A stretch of 64,000 nucleotides of DNA from Citrobacter amalonaticus Y19 (GCF_000981805.1 NZ_CP011132.1:5394001-5458000); one strand, 5' to 3'. Counted from the first letter of the stretch, positions 52,279 to 61,667 are shown. Numbers and translations: made by a program. Notes: generated by a model from the letters alone, not told the origin.

Positions 52279-53559
52279 ATGTCATCAAAGAAAAAATCTT
52301 CACTCCGTAGCGGCATTCGAGTCACCCACCACCGTCGCGACTGGATGGCAGGACTTCATTGGGAGCAGCAGCGGAGCGCACTGTTAACGCGATTCCGGGG
52401 AAAAGCCTCACCTGACACGCATGTAGTAGTTGCCGGCAGGCGTAACGCATCAATGATGGGGGTCGTTTCCCCCGGGCGTGTGCGACGGAGCCCTTACTCT
52501 CTTGCAGTAGCATTCCTGCTGTCTGAAGGGGGAAATACATGGGGGATATACCGTCTCAGCCACAACGAAGATCTCTGGGTTTTCTTTGCAGCCAGCGGTG
52601 GGCAACTTTCTGTCATGGGTGATGTGACCGGTTCACGCGCGAAGATAGAATCAGCAGCAGAAAACTTCCTGCGTTTTAACGATGCTGATACACCGGGTCT
52701 GCGCTGTGCTGCAACCGCAGATGATAATTGTGATGCAACCTCGCTCACTGACAGGCTGAACCGTTCGCAACTGAAGCGTTGCCGCCTGGGTAAGCGCCTG
52801 ACGACGATGTCTCTCATTATGCCTGCTGCGCTTATTACACTCGTGGCAGCAGCAGGAATTTACTGGTACGACGACGTTCAGCAAAAAGCGGAACAGGCTG
52901 CTGCAATGGCAGAGTTTCGCGCCCGAATGGCGATGTCTGCTGATAAGCCAGCTGCGCCAGCCCGAGCGCCGCATCCGTGGGCCTCTCAGCCACCAGTTTC
53001 GCTTTTACTTGGTAATTGCTGGCTGACACGCGAACCACTTTTCGCCTCGGTGGCTGGCTGGCGCTTTACGGACGGTGAATGTGTCCCTGAAGGCCTGCGC
53101 TTGCGTTACCTCGCCACACCTGGTGCGACGGTGGAGGATTTCTCCCACCGCGCAAGGGTGCTTCTTGGGCATTCTGCTGTTTTCAACCTTCAGGAAGGAG
53201 GTAAAAACGGCGACGTATTCATTCCCTTCCGGAAATACAGCGTAAGTGAGTATACCGACGAGGCCTTGCCTGGCGCGGATGCCCAACTGATACGTTTCAT
53301 TTCGCACCTGCAGCGCCGCAACCTGGAAGTCAAGTTCAGTGAAGTGAAACCGCCAGCGGTCGCGCCAGGACAAGAGAAAACCATGCCCGTACAGGACTGG
53401 CGCGAATTCACTTTTACTGTCAGCTCGCGTTTGCAGCCTGAACGTCTGCTGCAGGATTTTGATGCGACCGGGCTCCGCCTGAACAGCGTGTCAATCACCA
53501 TGAGCCCGCAGGGGCAGTTCGACTACACCATGAAGGGGAGCATTTATGCGCAGAATTAA
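52279..53559 (+). CDS. pilO: PilO, inner-membrane pilus assembly protein
   Basis: A 426-residue protein. The cytoplasmic N-terminal part (residues 1-170) includes RRSPYSLAVAFLLSEGGNTW; one membrane helix is at about 175-195 (LIMPAALITLVAAAGIYWY), and a periplasmic domain follows. It corresponds to R64 PilO (PAP_PilO family), linking the inner-membrane platform to the secretin. It overlaps pilP by 14 bp. Confidence 0.88.
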   Translation: MSSKKKSSLRSGIRVTHHRRDWMAGLHWEQQRSALLTRFRGKASPDTHVVVAGRRNASMMGVVSPGRVRRSPYSLAVAFLLSEGGNTWGIYRLSHNEDLWVFFAASGGQLSVMGDVTGSRAKIESAAENFLRFNDADTPGLRCAATADDNCDATSLTDRLNRSQLKRCRLGKRLTTMSLIMPAALITLVAAAGIYWYDDVQQKAEQAAAMAEFRARMAMSADKPAAPARAPHPWASQPPVSLLLGNCWLTREPLFASVAGWRFTDGECVPEGLRLRYLATPGATVEDFSHRARVLLGHSAVFNLQEGGKNGDVFIPFRKYSVSEYTDEALPGADAQLIRFISHLQRRNLEVKFSEVKPPAVAPGQEKTMPVQDWREFTFTVSSRLQPERLLQDFDATGLRLNSVSITMSPQGQFDYTMKGSIYAQN

Positions 53560-54043
53560 TCCCGCGGGAACGGGCCTGCTGCTGTCCGCTCTGTTCTGCG
53601 GGCAGGCAGTGGCAACCGTAACCAGTGATGCGCTTCCGCCGAACGTTACGCTTGGCGAACTTGAAGCAGCTCAGGCGCGCAACCTCATTCTGGAGCAGAA
53701 AGTGCAGACGGCGCGTCTGGAGCAGCAGCTGCGTGAAAGCCAGTCCGGACAGAGTACTGACAGGAATTATCTGTCTACTGCCGCCCAGCCTGCCATGCCG
53801 CTTATGGCGCAGCCAGCTCCTTCACAACAGACTGCCAGTGCAGTCGGTGAAAAGCGGACCGGTGGTGTGCGCCTTCAGGAGATTTACGGCCGTGGCTCGC
53901 AGTTGCGTGCACGCATTGTTCTGCCGGATGGCGGAGTCACAGAAGTAGCAAAAGGCGATCAGCTTCCCGGAACCTCAAAGCGGGTCACGGAGGTTACCTC
54001 CACGATCGTACGCCTCAGCGACAATTCTGAACTTTCATTTTGA
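53546..54043 (+). CDS. pilP: PilP, periplasmic pilus biogenesis protein
   Basis: A 165-residue protein with a Sec signal (INPAGTGLLLSALFCGQAVA), a coiled-coil stretch (LEAAQARNLILEQKVQTARL) and a small C-terminal domain similar to GspC/PilP homology regions (RLQEIYGRGSQLRARIVLPD). It probably connects PilO to the PilN secretin. Confidence 0.88.
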   Translation: MRRINPAGTGLLLSALFCGQAVATVTSDALPPNVTLGELEAAQARNLILEQKVQTARLEQQLRESQSGQSTDRNYLSTAAQPAMPLMAQPAPSQQTASAVGEKRTGGVRLQEIYGRGSQLRARIVLPDGGVTEVAKGDQLPGTSKRVTEVTSTIVRLSDNSELSF

Positions 54044-54050
54044 GGTGATG

Positions 54051-55625
54051 ATGTCTTCTGATAAAGAAATCATGGATTTTGTCTTTGCCGAGCAGCATCC
54101 GTCTGGAGGGGTTACGCTACTCATCGACGGCAACCGGCGAAAAGACCCTGGCATACAGCGCTGGGTTATGGATGTCACCCGGACATGGGCTGATGCAAAA
54201 ACTGAGTTTGTTACACTCAGCGAACTGAACCGGCGGCGTGAAGTGGCAGAACGTCAGGGCCGTGGGCTTAACCAGGGTGTGAGCGAGGCGGATCTAAGTA
54301 ACCGTGACGTCAGTGTGTCGCAGGATAAGGTCATCAGCTATATGAGGCTGGGTAACGACTTTAATGCCTCTGATATTCATATGGAAATAAGCGGTGATCG
54401 CAAGATTTGCATCGTTCAGTTGCGTATTCACGGCGAGCTGGAGGTGGTGGATGAAGTGAAAGATGTGGAGGGTATGACGCTGGCCTCCACATCTTATCTT
54501 TCCATGTGCGACGTGCGCGAGCAGTCATTCTTTGCCGGTCGTGAGCAGTCAGGGCGCATCGATGCAAAGTTCGCCCGCCGCGCCGGCCTCTATGGCGCCC
54601 GCTACGAACACCGTCCTACTCCGGATGGGCTGATAGTGGTCATGCGTCTGATCCCGGATGACGGGGACAATATACCGACGCTGCCGCAACTGGGTTTTTT
54701 GCCTGAGCAGATTAAGCTCATCCTGCAGATCCTGCGTATGCCGGAAGGCATGACGCTGCTGACCGGGCCTACTGGTTCAGGGAAGAGCGCCACGTTGCGC
54801 GTGTTCAGTGATATCTGGCTGAAACTGACCGGCGGTAAAAAGCGCCTGCTCACGCTGGAAAACCCGCCCGAGGGGCGTATTCCGGGTGGTATTCAGACCC
54901 CCGTTATGCCGGAAGACAATTCACCGGAGGCCATCAGCCGCGCCTGGAGTAACGGAAACGCCTCTGCACTTCGTCTCGATCCGGATGCCATCCTGAACGG
55001 TGAGATCCGTGACCTGTATTCCCTTCTCGCCGCCATTTTCGCCAGTGAAACCGGCCACCTGGTGCTGTCGACCCTGCACACCCAGAGCCCTATCGGCTCC
55101 CTGCGTCGTATGGAGCATTTCGGTATTGATCGCCACCTTCTGGCGGATGCTGCACTCATCACTGGCCTGATTGGCCAGCGTCTGGTGCCGCTGTTGTGTG
55201 AACACTGCCGGGTACCGTGGGAAGTCAAAGTCCCTGAGCTTGATGAAGAAACCCGCGCGCGTCTCGAAAAATATTGTTCTGTCGCGGGCTTGTGCGAACC
55301 GAAAAATCTCTTCTTCCGCAACTATGAGGGATGTGAACACTGCCGGAAAACGGTACCACTGACCGGACGCATTATCAGTCGTGGCGTTACAGGGCGAACA
55401 GCTATTGCCGAAGTTGTCCGGACAGATGCTCGCCTGATGCAACTTTGGCTTTCACATGGGCCTTCAGTTGCCAGAAAGTACTGGGTAAACCAGGGTGGGA
55501 TTACTCGCCGCATGCATCTGTTGCGTTATCTGGCAGAGGGTCTTGTTGATCCGCTGGAAGGCGATCTCATCTGTCCGCTGGATGAGGATGACATCATGGA
55601 TTGTGAGGTGCCTGATGGAAAGTGA
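54051..55625 (+). CDS. pilQ: PilQ, pilus assembly ATPase (GspE/VirB11 superfamily)
   Basis: A 524-residue hexameric ATPase that powers pilus extension. Walker A is LTGPTGSGKSATLR (about residues 239-247), Walker B-like LDPDAILNGEIRD follows, and the His box is LVLSTLHTQSPIGSLRRMEH. A Cys pair, CEHCRVPW, and later CEHCRKTV recall the zinc-binding element of GspE. Several in-frame starts (GTG 54045, ATG 54048, ATG 54051) lie together behind GAGG; the choice changes only two residues. Confidence 0.94.
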   Translation: MSSDKEIMDFVFAEQHPSGGVTLLIDGNRRKDPGIQRWVMDVTRTWADAKTEFVTLSELNRRREVAERQGRGLNQGVSEADLSNRDVSVSQDKVISYMRLGNDFNASDIHMEISGDRKICIVQLRIHGELEVVDEVKDVEGMTLASTSYLSMCDVREQSFFAGREQSGRIDAKFARRAGLYGARYEHRPTPDGLIVVMRLIPDDGDNIPTLPQLGFLPEQIKLILQILRMPEGMTLLTGPTGSGKSATLRVFSDIWLKLTGGKKRLLTLENPPEGRIPGGIQTPVMPEDNSPEAISRAWSNGNASALRLDPDAILNGEIRDLYSLLAAIFASETGHLVLSTLHTQSPIGSLRRMEHFGIDRHLLADAALITGLIGQRLVPLLCEHCRVPWEVKVPELDEETRARLEKYCSVAGLCEPKNLFFRNYEGCEHCRKTVPLTGRIISRGVTGRTAIAEVVRTDARLMQLWLSHGPSVARKYWVNQGGITRRMHLLRYLAEGLVDPLEGDLICPLDEDDIMDCEVPDGK

Positions 55626-56730
55626 CAGCCATTTTTATCCATCCCGGGAAATGTCGTTCCCTGAAAGGATTCGCTACCGGCTTGTCAGAGCCACTTTTAC
55701 TGGGAAATACCGCCAGCCATTTTACGAAACGCTGCGCTTTCTTCTTGAAAACCGTAAGGCCCTGAAAGACGCGCTGACCATGATCGGCGATGTACATACT
55801 GATTTTGGCAGGCGCTGGCATCCTTATTATGAACTTGTTCAGGACTGCATCGAGGGTGTGAACGACAACCGTCCTGGCCGCGCGCTGCAGGATGTTCTGG
55901 CTGCCTGGGCACCTTACGAAGAGGCCGCGCTTATCAGCGCCGGGATGGAAACCGGTAATATTCCTGCCGCGCTGATGCAGGCTGATAAGTTGATTGTTGC
56001 CCGTCGGCGAATTCTTGGGCAGGTAATTTTTGCCTCAGTATTTCCTGCCGCGCTTGCCATCCTGAGTACGGGGCTACTACTGGCCAACAATCTCGCACTT
56101 GTTCCCACCATGAGCAAAATGTCCGATCCAGCTCGCTGGACCGGTGCACTCGGGTTTATGAATGGAGTAGCGAAGTGGAGTTCCGAGTGGGGTGTTGCTT
56201 CTGCCGCTACAGCCGCAGGGCTTGTGCTGCTGTCTTTCTGGTCGCTGCCCCGCTGGCGCGGCCGTCTCAGGGGCTGTGCTGACTGGTTACTACCATGGTC
56301 TGTTTATAAAGACCTGCAGGGAGCTGTATTTCTTATGAATATTGGCGCGCTTCTTGGTTCGGGTGTCCAGGAACTCAAAGCTTTGCAGATCCTTAACGGT
56401 TTTGCACCGCCCTGGCTGCAGGAACGCATCGAGGCCGCGATGGAGTGCATGAGTGAAGGCGATTCACTTGGCAGAGCTCTGCGTAACAGCGGATATGATT
56501 TTCCGAGCCGTGAGGCTGTGAACTATCTCTCTCTTCTGGATAAGGGGGATGGTGCTGCTTCGCTCATCACCAATTATGCGGACCGCTGGCTGGAGCAGGC
56601 GCTCGCGCGCGTCGCGCGTCGGGCGAATGCCACCAAACTCTTTTCTCTCGTTCTGATTATGAGTTTCTTCTTACTCATCCTGATGATGGTGATGCAGATT
56701 CAGGACATGAACACTTTCAACTTACATTAA
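55615..56730 (+). CDS. pilR: PilR, inner-membrane platform protein (GspF/PilC type)
   Basis: A 371-residue polytopic protein of the T2SF family with two repeated GspF domains: the first around EEAALISAGMETGNIPAALM, the second around LLGSGVQELKALQILNGFAP and YLSLLDKGDGAASLITNYAD. Three or four membrane helices are visible, including the C-terminal LFSLVLIMSFFLLILMMVMQ. It works with PilQ. The ATG at 55615 overlaps pilQ by 11 bp. Confidence 0.92.
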   Translation: MESDSHFYPSREMSFPERIRYRLVRATFTGKYRQPFYETLRFLLENRKALKDALTMIGDVHTDFGRRWHPYYELVQDCIEGVNDNRPGRALQDVLAAWAPYEEAALISAGMETGNIPAALMQADKLIVARRRILGQVIFASVFPAALAILSTGLLLANNLALVPTMSKMSDPARWTGALGFMNGVAKWSSEWGVASAATAAGLVLLSFWSLPRWRGRLRGCADWLLPWSVYKDLQGAVFLMNIGALLGSGVQELKALQILNGFAPPWLQERIEAAMECMSEGDSLGRALRNSGYDFPSREAVNYLSLLDKGDGAASLITNYADRWLEQALARVARRANATKLFSLVLIMSFFLLILMMVMQIQDMNTFNLH

Positions 56731-56739
56731 GGAACCGCC

Positions 56740-57336
56740 ATGTCAGCTCAGACATTACCACATCGCCAACATCAGCCTGACCGGGGCTGGGGCATTCTTG
56801 AACACGGTACCATTGCGATCGGGACGATTATCGTACTGGCTCTGGTTGGTGCTCTGGTCTGGAGTCTTTGGGGGAAAAAGTCCGTTGCCGTTGAGGTTTC
56901 AAATCTCCAGACCGTCGTGACAAACGCGCAGTCGCTTAAGCAGGCGCAGGGGGGATATAACTTTACGAGCGGTACAACTATGACGGGAACGCTTATCCAG
57001 CAGGGGGGCGCACCAAAGGCTGGCTGGACTATCCAGGGAACAGCCAGTTCCGGTACCGCTACGATGTGGAACGGTTATGGTGGTCAGGTCGTTCTGGCTC
57101 CTGTGGCATCGAATGGATTTAACAATGGATTTTCAGTTACAACGCAGAAAGTTCCGCAGGCAGACTGCATCTCTATCACTACACAGCTCGGTTCCGGTGG
57201 AGCATTCAGTGCTATCACCATTAACAGTACTGATTACAGTGACGGTCTGGTCAGTGCAGAAGAGGCAGGCAAAACCTGCTCATCAGACAGCGGAATGACA
57301 GGTAACAATACACTGGTCTTCACCCATAACGGCTGA
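56740..57336 (+). CDS. pilS: PilS, major type IVb prepilin
   Basis: A 198-residue major pilin. Its short basic leader ends DRG|WGILEHG, the prepilin cleavage site at Gly16-Trp17 with the conserved Glu at +5. The hydrophobic assembly helix follows (TIAIGTIIVLALVGALVWSL). The globular head has two Cys (ADCISITTQ and GKTCSSDSG) that probably form the D-region disulfide. The predicted processing enzyme is PilU. Confidence 0.94.
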   Translation: MSAQTLPHRQHQPDRGWGILEHGTIAIGTIIVLALVGALVWSLWGKKSVAVEVSNLQTVVTNAQSLKQAQGGYNFTSGTTMTGTLIQQGGAPKAGWTIQGTASSGTATMWNGYGGQVVLAPVASNGFNNGFSVTTQKVPQADCISITTQLGSGGAFSAITINSTDYSDGLVSAEEAGKTCSSDSGMTGNNTLVFTHNG

Positions 57337-57340
57337 TGAC

Positions 57341-57820
57341 ATGCTGCGCCTGTCCGCTTTTCTGCTGCTGATTTTGGTTTGCCCACGGGTGGATGCATTC
57401 TGCTTTGAATCGGCGGGCGCTAAATACCACATTGACCCGCTACTGGTTAAGGCAATAGCCATAGGTGAAAGCAGCCTGCGACCGGATGTCACAAATATTA
57501 ATCGTGACAAAAAGACCGGGCAGGCACTCAGTACCGATTATGGACTGATGCAGGTCAATTCATCGCATATCGCTTCGCTGATAGCGCAGGGTTACATTCG
57601 CAGCTCACAGGACCTCCTGAACCGTCCGTGCCTCAACGTTCAGATAGGTACCTGGATACTGGCGAAGCATTTTCAGGTATGCGGCATAAGCTGGAACTGT
57701 CTTGGCTCTTATAACGCAGGTTTTCGTAAGGACCGGCATGAAACTCGCGAGTCCTATGCCAACCGGATTTATGCCATTTATCGTCGGCTTTTACTTAATG
57801 AACGGGGAATAAAACTGTGA
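57341..57820 (+). CDS. pilT: PilT, lytic transglycosylase of the thin pilus
   Basis: A 159-residue periplasmic SLT-family muramidase; not the retraction ATPase of the same name. It has a Sec signal (LSAFLLLILVCPRVDA), the catalytic Glu43 in AIAIGESSLRPDV, and the SLT motifs TDYGLMQVNSSHIASL and LGSYNAGFRKDRHETRESYA. It opens peptidoglycan for the pilus. It overlaps pilU by 4 bp. Confidence 0.93.
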   Translation: MLRLSAFLLLILVCPRVDAFCFESAGAKYHIDPLLVKAIAIGESSLRPDVTNINRDKKTGQALSTDYGLMQVNSSHIASLIAQGYIRSSQDLLNRPCLNVQIGTWILAKHFQVCGISWNCLGSYNAGFRKDRHETRESYANRIYAIYRRLLLNERGIKL

Positions 57821-58485
57821 CACTGCTGACGCTGAGTATGCCCTGGCCAACTGTCATTATCATTTTTCCTCTATGCCTCAGCTTATTCAGTTTTATGAGG
57901 AGCCTGGTTCGTCTCAGCCTGATGATATTGGATGATGATCAGGAATGGTTTGCTGTTTTTTTCGCCCCTGCATCCACCGGCTTCATCTGGCTTTACGCTA
58001 CAGCGGCAACTGGCATGATGCTGTCCCCTGTGCCGCTACTGGAGCGACTGATGTCTCTGTTGTTCTGCCTCTTTCTTTTCAGGTTGACGCTTACCGATGC
58101 GTTCACAGGATTTCTGCCCCGAGAATTGACGATAAGGTGTCTTATTGCCGGTCTTGTTTCCGCTCTTATCGCTCCCGGCTTTATAGGGCACTTCCTCACA
58201 GCTACCACTGCGCTGGTGATTTTTGGCGTCTGGCGTTATGTCACCTTTAGGATTCATGCCCGTGAGTGTCTGGGGCTTGGCGATGTCTGGTTGGCCGGTG
58301 CTATTGCGGCCTGGTTGGGAGGGCGAGAGGGGCTTTATGCTCTGCTGATCGGCGTGGTGCTCTTTGTGCTCTGGCAGATATCTGTTCGTCGCATAACTGA
58401 AGGAGGGCCGATGGGACCCTGGCTGTGCGCCGGCGCGATTTCTGTGACCCTGTTTAAATTGTATCAACCGCTTATTACATGGTGA
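57817..58485 (+). CDS. pilU: PilU, prepilin peptidase (A24 family)
   Basis: A 222-residue polytopic inner-membrane aspartic peptidase that cleaves PilS and PilV leaders. The two catalytic Asp sites are visible: RLTLTDAFTGFLPRELT and the GxGD motif in ECLGLGDVWLAGAIAAWLGG. It lacks the N-terminal Cys/methylase domain of PilD, as in R64 PilU. It overlaps pilV. Confidence 0.9.
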   Translation: MTLLTLSMPWPTVIIIFPLCLSLFSFMRSLVRLSLMILDDDQEWFAVFFAPASTGFIWLYATAATGMMLSPVPLLERLMSLLFCLFLFRLTLTDAFTGFLPRELTIRCLIAGLVSALIAPGFIGHFLTATTALVIFGVWRYVTFRIHARECLGLGDVWLAGAIAAWLGGREGLYALLIGVVLFVLWQISVRRITEGGPMGPWLCAGAISVTLFKLYQPLITW

Positions 58486-59831
58486 TGCCTGTGTTCACAT
58501 ATAAAACGACTGACCGGGGCTGGGCTATCCTCAGCACTGGTGCTTCATTGATTATTCTCCTGGTGGTCAGCGTCTGGGGCTTTACCCTTATCAGTGACTG
58601 GATGCAAAAACGGACCTGGCTGAATACCGCGTCACAGGTATCTCGCTTCACACAAGCTGTGAAGAGCTACACTGGCCGTTATTACGATACTTTGCTTTCA
58701 AGTGCCACCACCACGACCCCGGTTACGGTTACACCCGCTATGCTGAAAAACACCGGATTTCTGGAGCAGGGGTTCAGCGAGACGACAGTAGACGGACAGG
58801 CTTACCTGGCTGCTGTTGTTCGTAATGCCACTAATACAGATCAGCTGCAGGCACTGGTTTACACTCAAAACGGCGCGGCACTGCCTTTTCTCGCACTGCG
58901 CCAGATATCAATGGATATCACCTCTGGTATGGGCGGCTATATATGGACATCAGGAACTGCTACCGGCGCTATGGGCAGCTGGACTATTCCTCTTTCACAG
59001 TTTGGGATAAGTACAACTCAGGGACATATTGCGGCTTTACTGACCACAGATGAACTGGGCGCTGCTCGCGGTGAAAATGATCGCCTTTATCGTTTTTCGG
59101 TAACCGGCAAGCCAGACCTCAACACGATGCATACCAGTATTGATATGGGAGGTAACAATCTTAATAACGCAGGCACGATTAATGCCGTAACGGGTAATTT
59201 CAGTGGCGATGTGGCGGCCACTGGAAATATAACTGCGAATGGAACTGTTACAGGACAGAATGTTACTGCCGGTTCAAACGTCACCGCAGGAAATACAATA
59301 ACGGCTAACAACGACATACGTTCAAATAATGGCTGGTTCATAACTCGAGGGAGTAAGGGATGGCTAAATGAAACGTATGGCGGCGGTTTTTATATGTCAG
59401 ATAATGACTGGGTTAGAGTCATAAATAATAAGAATATTTATACAAGCGGTCAGGTTCGTGGTGGAAGTGTGCGGGCTGATGGAAGACTTTCTACAGGAGA
59501 AGTTTTGCAGCTCGACGGAGTCAATACTGCTGGCGCAGTTTGTTCACCAAACGGCCTTGTAAGCCGCGACGCCACTGGAGCCATACTTTCCTGTCAATCC
59601 GGTGTGTGGCAAGGCAATGCTGAAATCGGTGATTTGTTCTTCTCTCCTGATATCAGCTCCGGTCAATCACGTAATATTGGGCAACATAAATATTGTGCAT
59701 TGTCTCAGGCGCGATTCGATTACAACAATTACCGAGCGTGCGTTTTGGTTAGAAACGCAAATGGCACATGGACGTTGTCGGCTCCAAAGGTTGGTAATGG
59801 GCAAGCAAATTGCGTTGCCGTGTGTTTCTGA
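58485..59831 (+). CDS. pilV: PilV minor pilin/tip adhesin, currently fused to shufflon cassette A
   Basis: A 448-residue minor pilin. The leader cleaves at DRG|WAILSTG (Ser instead of Glu at +5), followed by the helix ASLIILLVVSVWGFTLI. The shufflon-N constant region runs to ILS, with DMGGNNLNNAGTINAVTGNF and a run of NITANGTVTGQNVTAG repeats. From the first sfx site (59591) the variable part reads CQSGVWQGNAEIGDLFFSP and ends with NCVAVCF. In R64 the variable end recognises recipient lipopolysaccharide during liquid mating. The start is ATG 58485 in the TGATG overlap; ATG 58479 is an alternative. Confidence 0.93.
   Translation: MPVFTYKTTDRGWAILSTGASLIILLVVSVWGFTLISDWMQKRTWLNTASQVSRFTQAVKSYTGRYYDTLLSSATTTTPVTVTPAMLKNTGFLEQGFSETTVDGQAYLAAVVRNATNTDQLQALVYTQNGAALPFLALRQISMDITSGMGGYIWTSGTATGAMGSWTIPLSQFGISTTQGHIAALLTTDELGAARGENDRLYRFSVTGKPDLNTMHTSIDMGGNNLNNAGTINAVTGNFSGDVAATGNITANGTVTGQNVTAGSNVTAGNTITANNDIRSNNGWFITRGSKGWLNETYGGGFYMSDNDWVRVINNKNIYTSGQVRGGSVRADGRLSTGEVLQLDGVNTAGAVCSPNGLVSRDATGAILSCQSGVWQGNAEIGDLFFSPDISSGQSRNIGQHKYCALSQARFDYNNYRACVLVRNANGTWTLSAPKVGNGQANCVAVCF
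59591..59609 (+). repeat. sfx site 1 (pilV junction)
   Basis: Exact consensus; the join between the pilV constant region and cassette A. Confidence 0.96.
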
Positions 59832-59838
59832 CAACTGA

Positions 59839-59857
59839 CTGTCAATCCGGTGCGTGG
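59839..59857 (+). repeat. sfx site 2 (variant)
   Basis: One change, TGCGTGG for TGTGTGG, so the protein reads CQSGAW. Confidence 0.94.
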
Positions 59858-60046
59858 ACTGGAGCTGGAAAAATCAATAATTCTTCCTGTAAATGGGTTT
59901 CCGCTCCAAATGCCAATGATAACATTGGCGGTTATAAAACGGCTTCATGCCCTGCGGGATGGATAGTTCAATCTGTCCGTTGGTTTCAGATTCCATCCTA
60001 TGTTGATGATGAGCATGTCGATGCGTTTTGCTGCCCATTTAGCTAA
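59839..60046 (+). other. Silent pilV cassette B
   Basis: 68 codons: CQSGAWTGAGKINNSSCKWV then a Cys/Trp-rich end (WIVQSVRWFQIPSYVDDEHV, CCPFS). No start or ribosome site of its own; expressed only when recombined to pilV. Confidence 0.88.
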
Positions 60047-60065
60047 CTGTCAATCCGGTGTGTGG
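60047..60065 (+). repeat. sfx site 3
   Basis: Exact consensus, starting immediately after the stop of cassette B. Confidence 0.96.
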
Positions 60066-60365
60066 CAAGGAAATGAAATTTCTACTGTTTACCCAGGATA
60101 TATTGACTATGGATCACATGTAGAAATGTTCGGAACCATATACGGTATTGGCGACGATAGCTGTGTCAACAGCGGATTTCCGGTACTGGTAAGCCAGGTT
60201 CTATCGCTTACAGGAAGTGTATCTGATCTTAGTTCTCTGGCTAATGCTGGAGTAACCTCTGCTTACTTTACAGTCATAAATGGAAGCCAATTTCGCGTTT
60301 GCGTAAAAAACAAAGATTCAAGCCGCAGCAACAACATTGCGTGGCGTGCATTAGCAATTAAATAA
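60047..60365 (+). other. Silent pilV cassette C
   Basis: 105 codons: CQSGVWQGNEISTVYPGYID then SCVNSGFPVLVSQ and FRVCVKNKDSSR. It is the longest forward cassette. Confidence 0.88.
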
Positions 60366-60367
60366 AC

Positions 60368-60386
60368 CTGTCAATCCGGTGTGTGG
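60368..60386 (+). repeat. sfx site 4
   Basis: Exact consensus, 2 bp after the stop of cassette C. Confidence 0.96.
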
Positions 60387-60632
60387 AGATCGGGCCAAGT
60401 CAAGTTCACCACACAGGCCTATAACATCGGACAAAATGTTATTGATCAGTATATCGGAATACATGCGTACTGCTCCTGGACATATCTTTTCAGCGCCCCG
60501 TTGGGAGGAACTCAAAAGGTCTATAGCGACGGGAACAATGGCTGGAGAGTCACCAATACCCCTTATAATGGATACCAAACTGGCTCTTCGGTTTCGGTTA
60601 CTTGTCTTAACCTTCCGGGGGCGGGAATTTGA
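60368..60632 (+). other. Silent pilV cassette D
   Basis: 87 codons: CQSGVWRSGQVKFTTQAYNI then IGIHAYCSWTYLFSAP and VSVTCLNLPGAGI. Same length as cassette E and clearly paralogous to it. Confidence 0.9.
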
Positions 60633-60651
60633 CTGTCAATCCGGTGTGTGG
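60633..60651 (+). repeat. sfx site 5
   Basis: Exact consensus, directly after the TGA of cassette D. Confidence 0.96.
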
Positions 60652-60897
60652 AAATCATTCCAAAACAAGTTCTCGATACAGGCTTTCGATGTGGGGAAAA
60701 ATGTCACTAACAGTGATATTGGAATCCATGCTTATTGCTCATGGACGAACTTAAATGGTTCACCTTTTGGTGGATTTCAGAAGGTATATGCAGATAGTTC
60801 AAATCGCTGGTTTGTTACCAATACGCGATGGGGTGATTACGAATCAGGAGGGACAATCACTGTCACTTGCTTAAATCTACCTGGTGCCGGAATTTGA
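60633..60897 (+). other. Silent pilV cassette E
   Basis: 87 codons: CQSGVWKSFQNKFSIQAFDV then IGIHAYCSWTNLNGSP and ITVTCLNLPGAGI. Tandem paralogue of cassette D, identical at the end. Confidence 0.9.
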
Positions 60898-60916
60898 CTG
60901 TCAATCCGGTGTGTGG
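60898..60916 (+). repeat. sfx site 6
   Basis: Exact consensus, directly after the TGA of cassette E. Confidence 0.96.
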
Positions 60917-61180
60917 GCAGCCGCATCAAAAATCAAAATGCAAACCGTTTTTGGCGAAACCACCTGTGCCAATAAAGCGGTTGCGTCTGCTTATTGTCCG
61001 TCCGGTACAGTGGCTATAGGTGGTTCTTACACTTTAAAAAGTTGGTCTGATGGTTCCAATCATAACTCACCCGATTCCATGGCTCTTGATCCTGTAAATG
61101 ACCGGTTCTACATCGTCTTACCGAACAATTCAAAAGGTGCAGCGTGCTTCCAGGCTATAGCAAACTGCGCCACTAATTAG
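60898..61180 (+). other. Silent pilV cassette F
   Basis: 93 codons: CQSGVWAAASKIKMQTVFGE then ASAYCPSGTVAIGGSYTL and AACFQAIANCATN. Confidence 0.88.
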
Positions 61181-61186
61181 ACGCCA

Positions 61187-61345
61187 AATCCTGTGTGTAG
61201 TGAACTCAAGGGCTTTGATGTGCCTGACTACACGCCGGATGGAATATCAGTCTACTGCGCATTTCTTCAGTACGATTCTGACGGTATAGCTCCCATAGAT
61301 TATGAGTATATAGCAAGGCTAAAACTCCCTGGAGAGCATCCATAA
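61187..61345 (+). pseudogene. Possible decayed sfx and cassette remnant
   Basis: AATCCTGTGTGTAG (61187-61200) matches the last 14 bases of sfx at 12 positions, but the sfx frame hits a stop (TGG to TAG). In a shifted frame a Cys- and Tyr-containing stretch (DYTPDGISVYCAFLQYDSDG) runs to a TAA at 61345, overlapping the end of cassette G on the other strand. Confidence 0.35.
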
Positions 61346-61666
61346 GAGGGTAACGGGCTAGACATAACAGTGAAGGAAGAGCCTGCCGGTACGATAAAAT
61401 TAATCGTACCCGACTTACTCCAGCTTGAATTAGCTGTACCCGCGGCGGTGATAACGCGCCCATCAACACTACCTGACAAAGCCCATGTGTTTCTGCAATT
61501 GTCACCATCCTCGACGTGCCGGTTCACTGTGGATACTCCCCCAGATGCATATACTGTCATGGGCTTACCGGTGGTATTGATAGCTGTGTAAGCTGACACA
61601 AATGAGCCAAGTGAAGAATAATTCCCGCTGTAGTTTCCGCCAGATACCCACACACCGGATTGACAG
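61300..61666 (-). other. Silent pilV cassette G (inverted)
   Basis: 121 codons on the minus strand: CQSGVWVSGGNYSGNYSSLG, then VEDGDNCRNTWALSGSVD, ending YGCSPGSFSLAIYS. It comes into frame with pilV when site 7 recombines with site 1. Confidence 0.88.
61648..61666 (-). repeat. sfx site 7 (inverted)
   Basis: Exact consensus on the minus strand; opens cassette G. Confidence 0.96.
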
Positions 61667-61667
61667 T

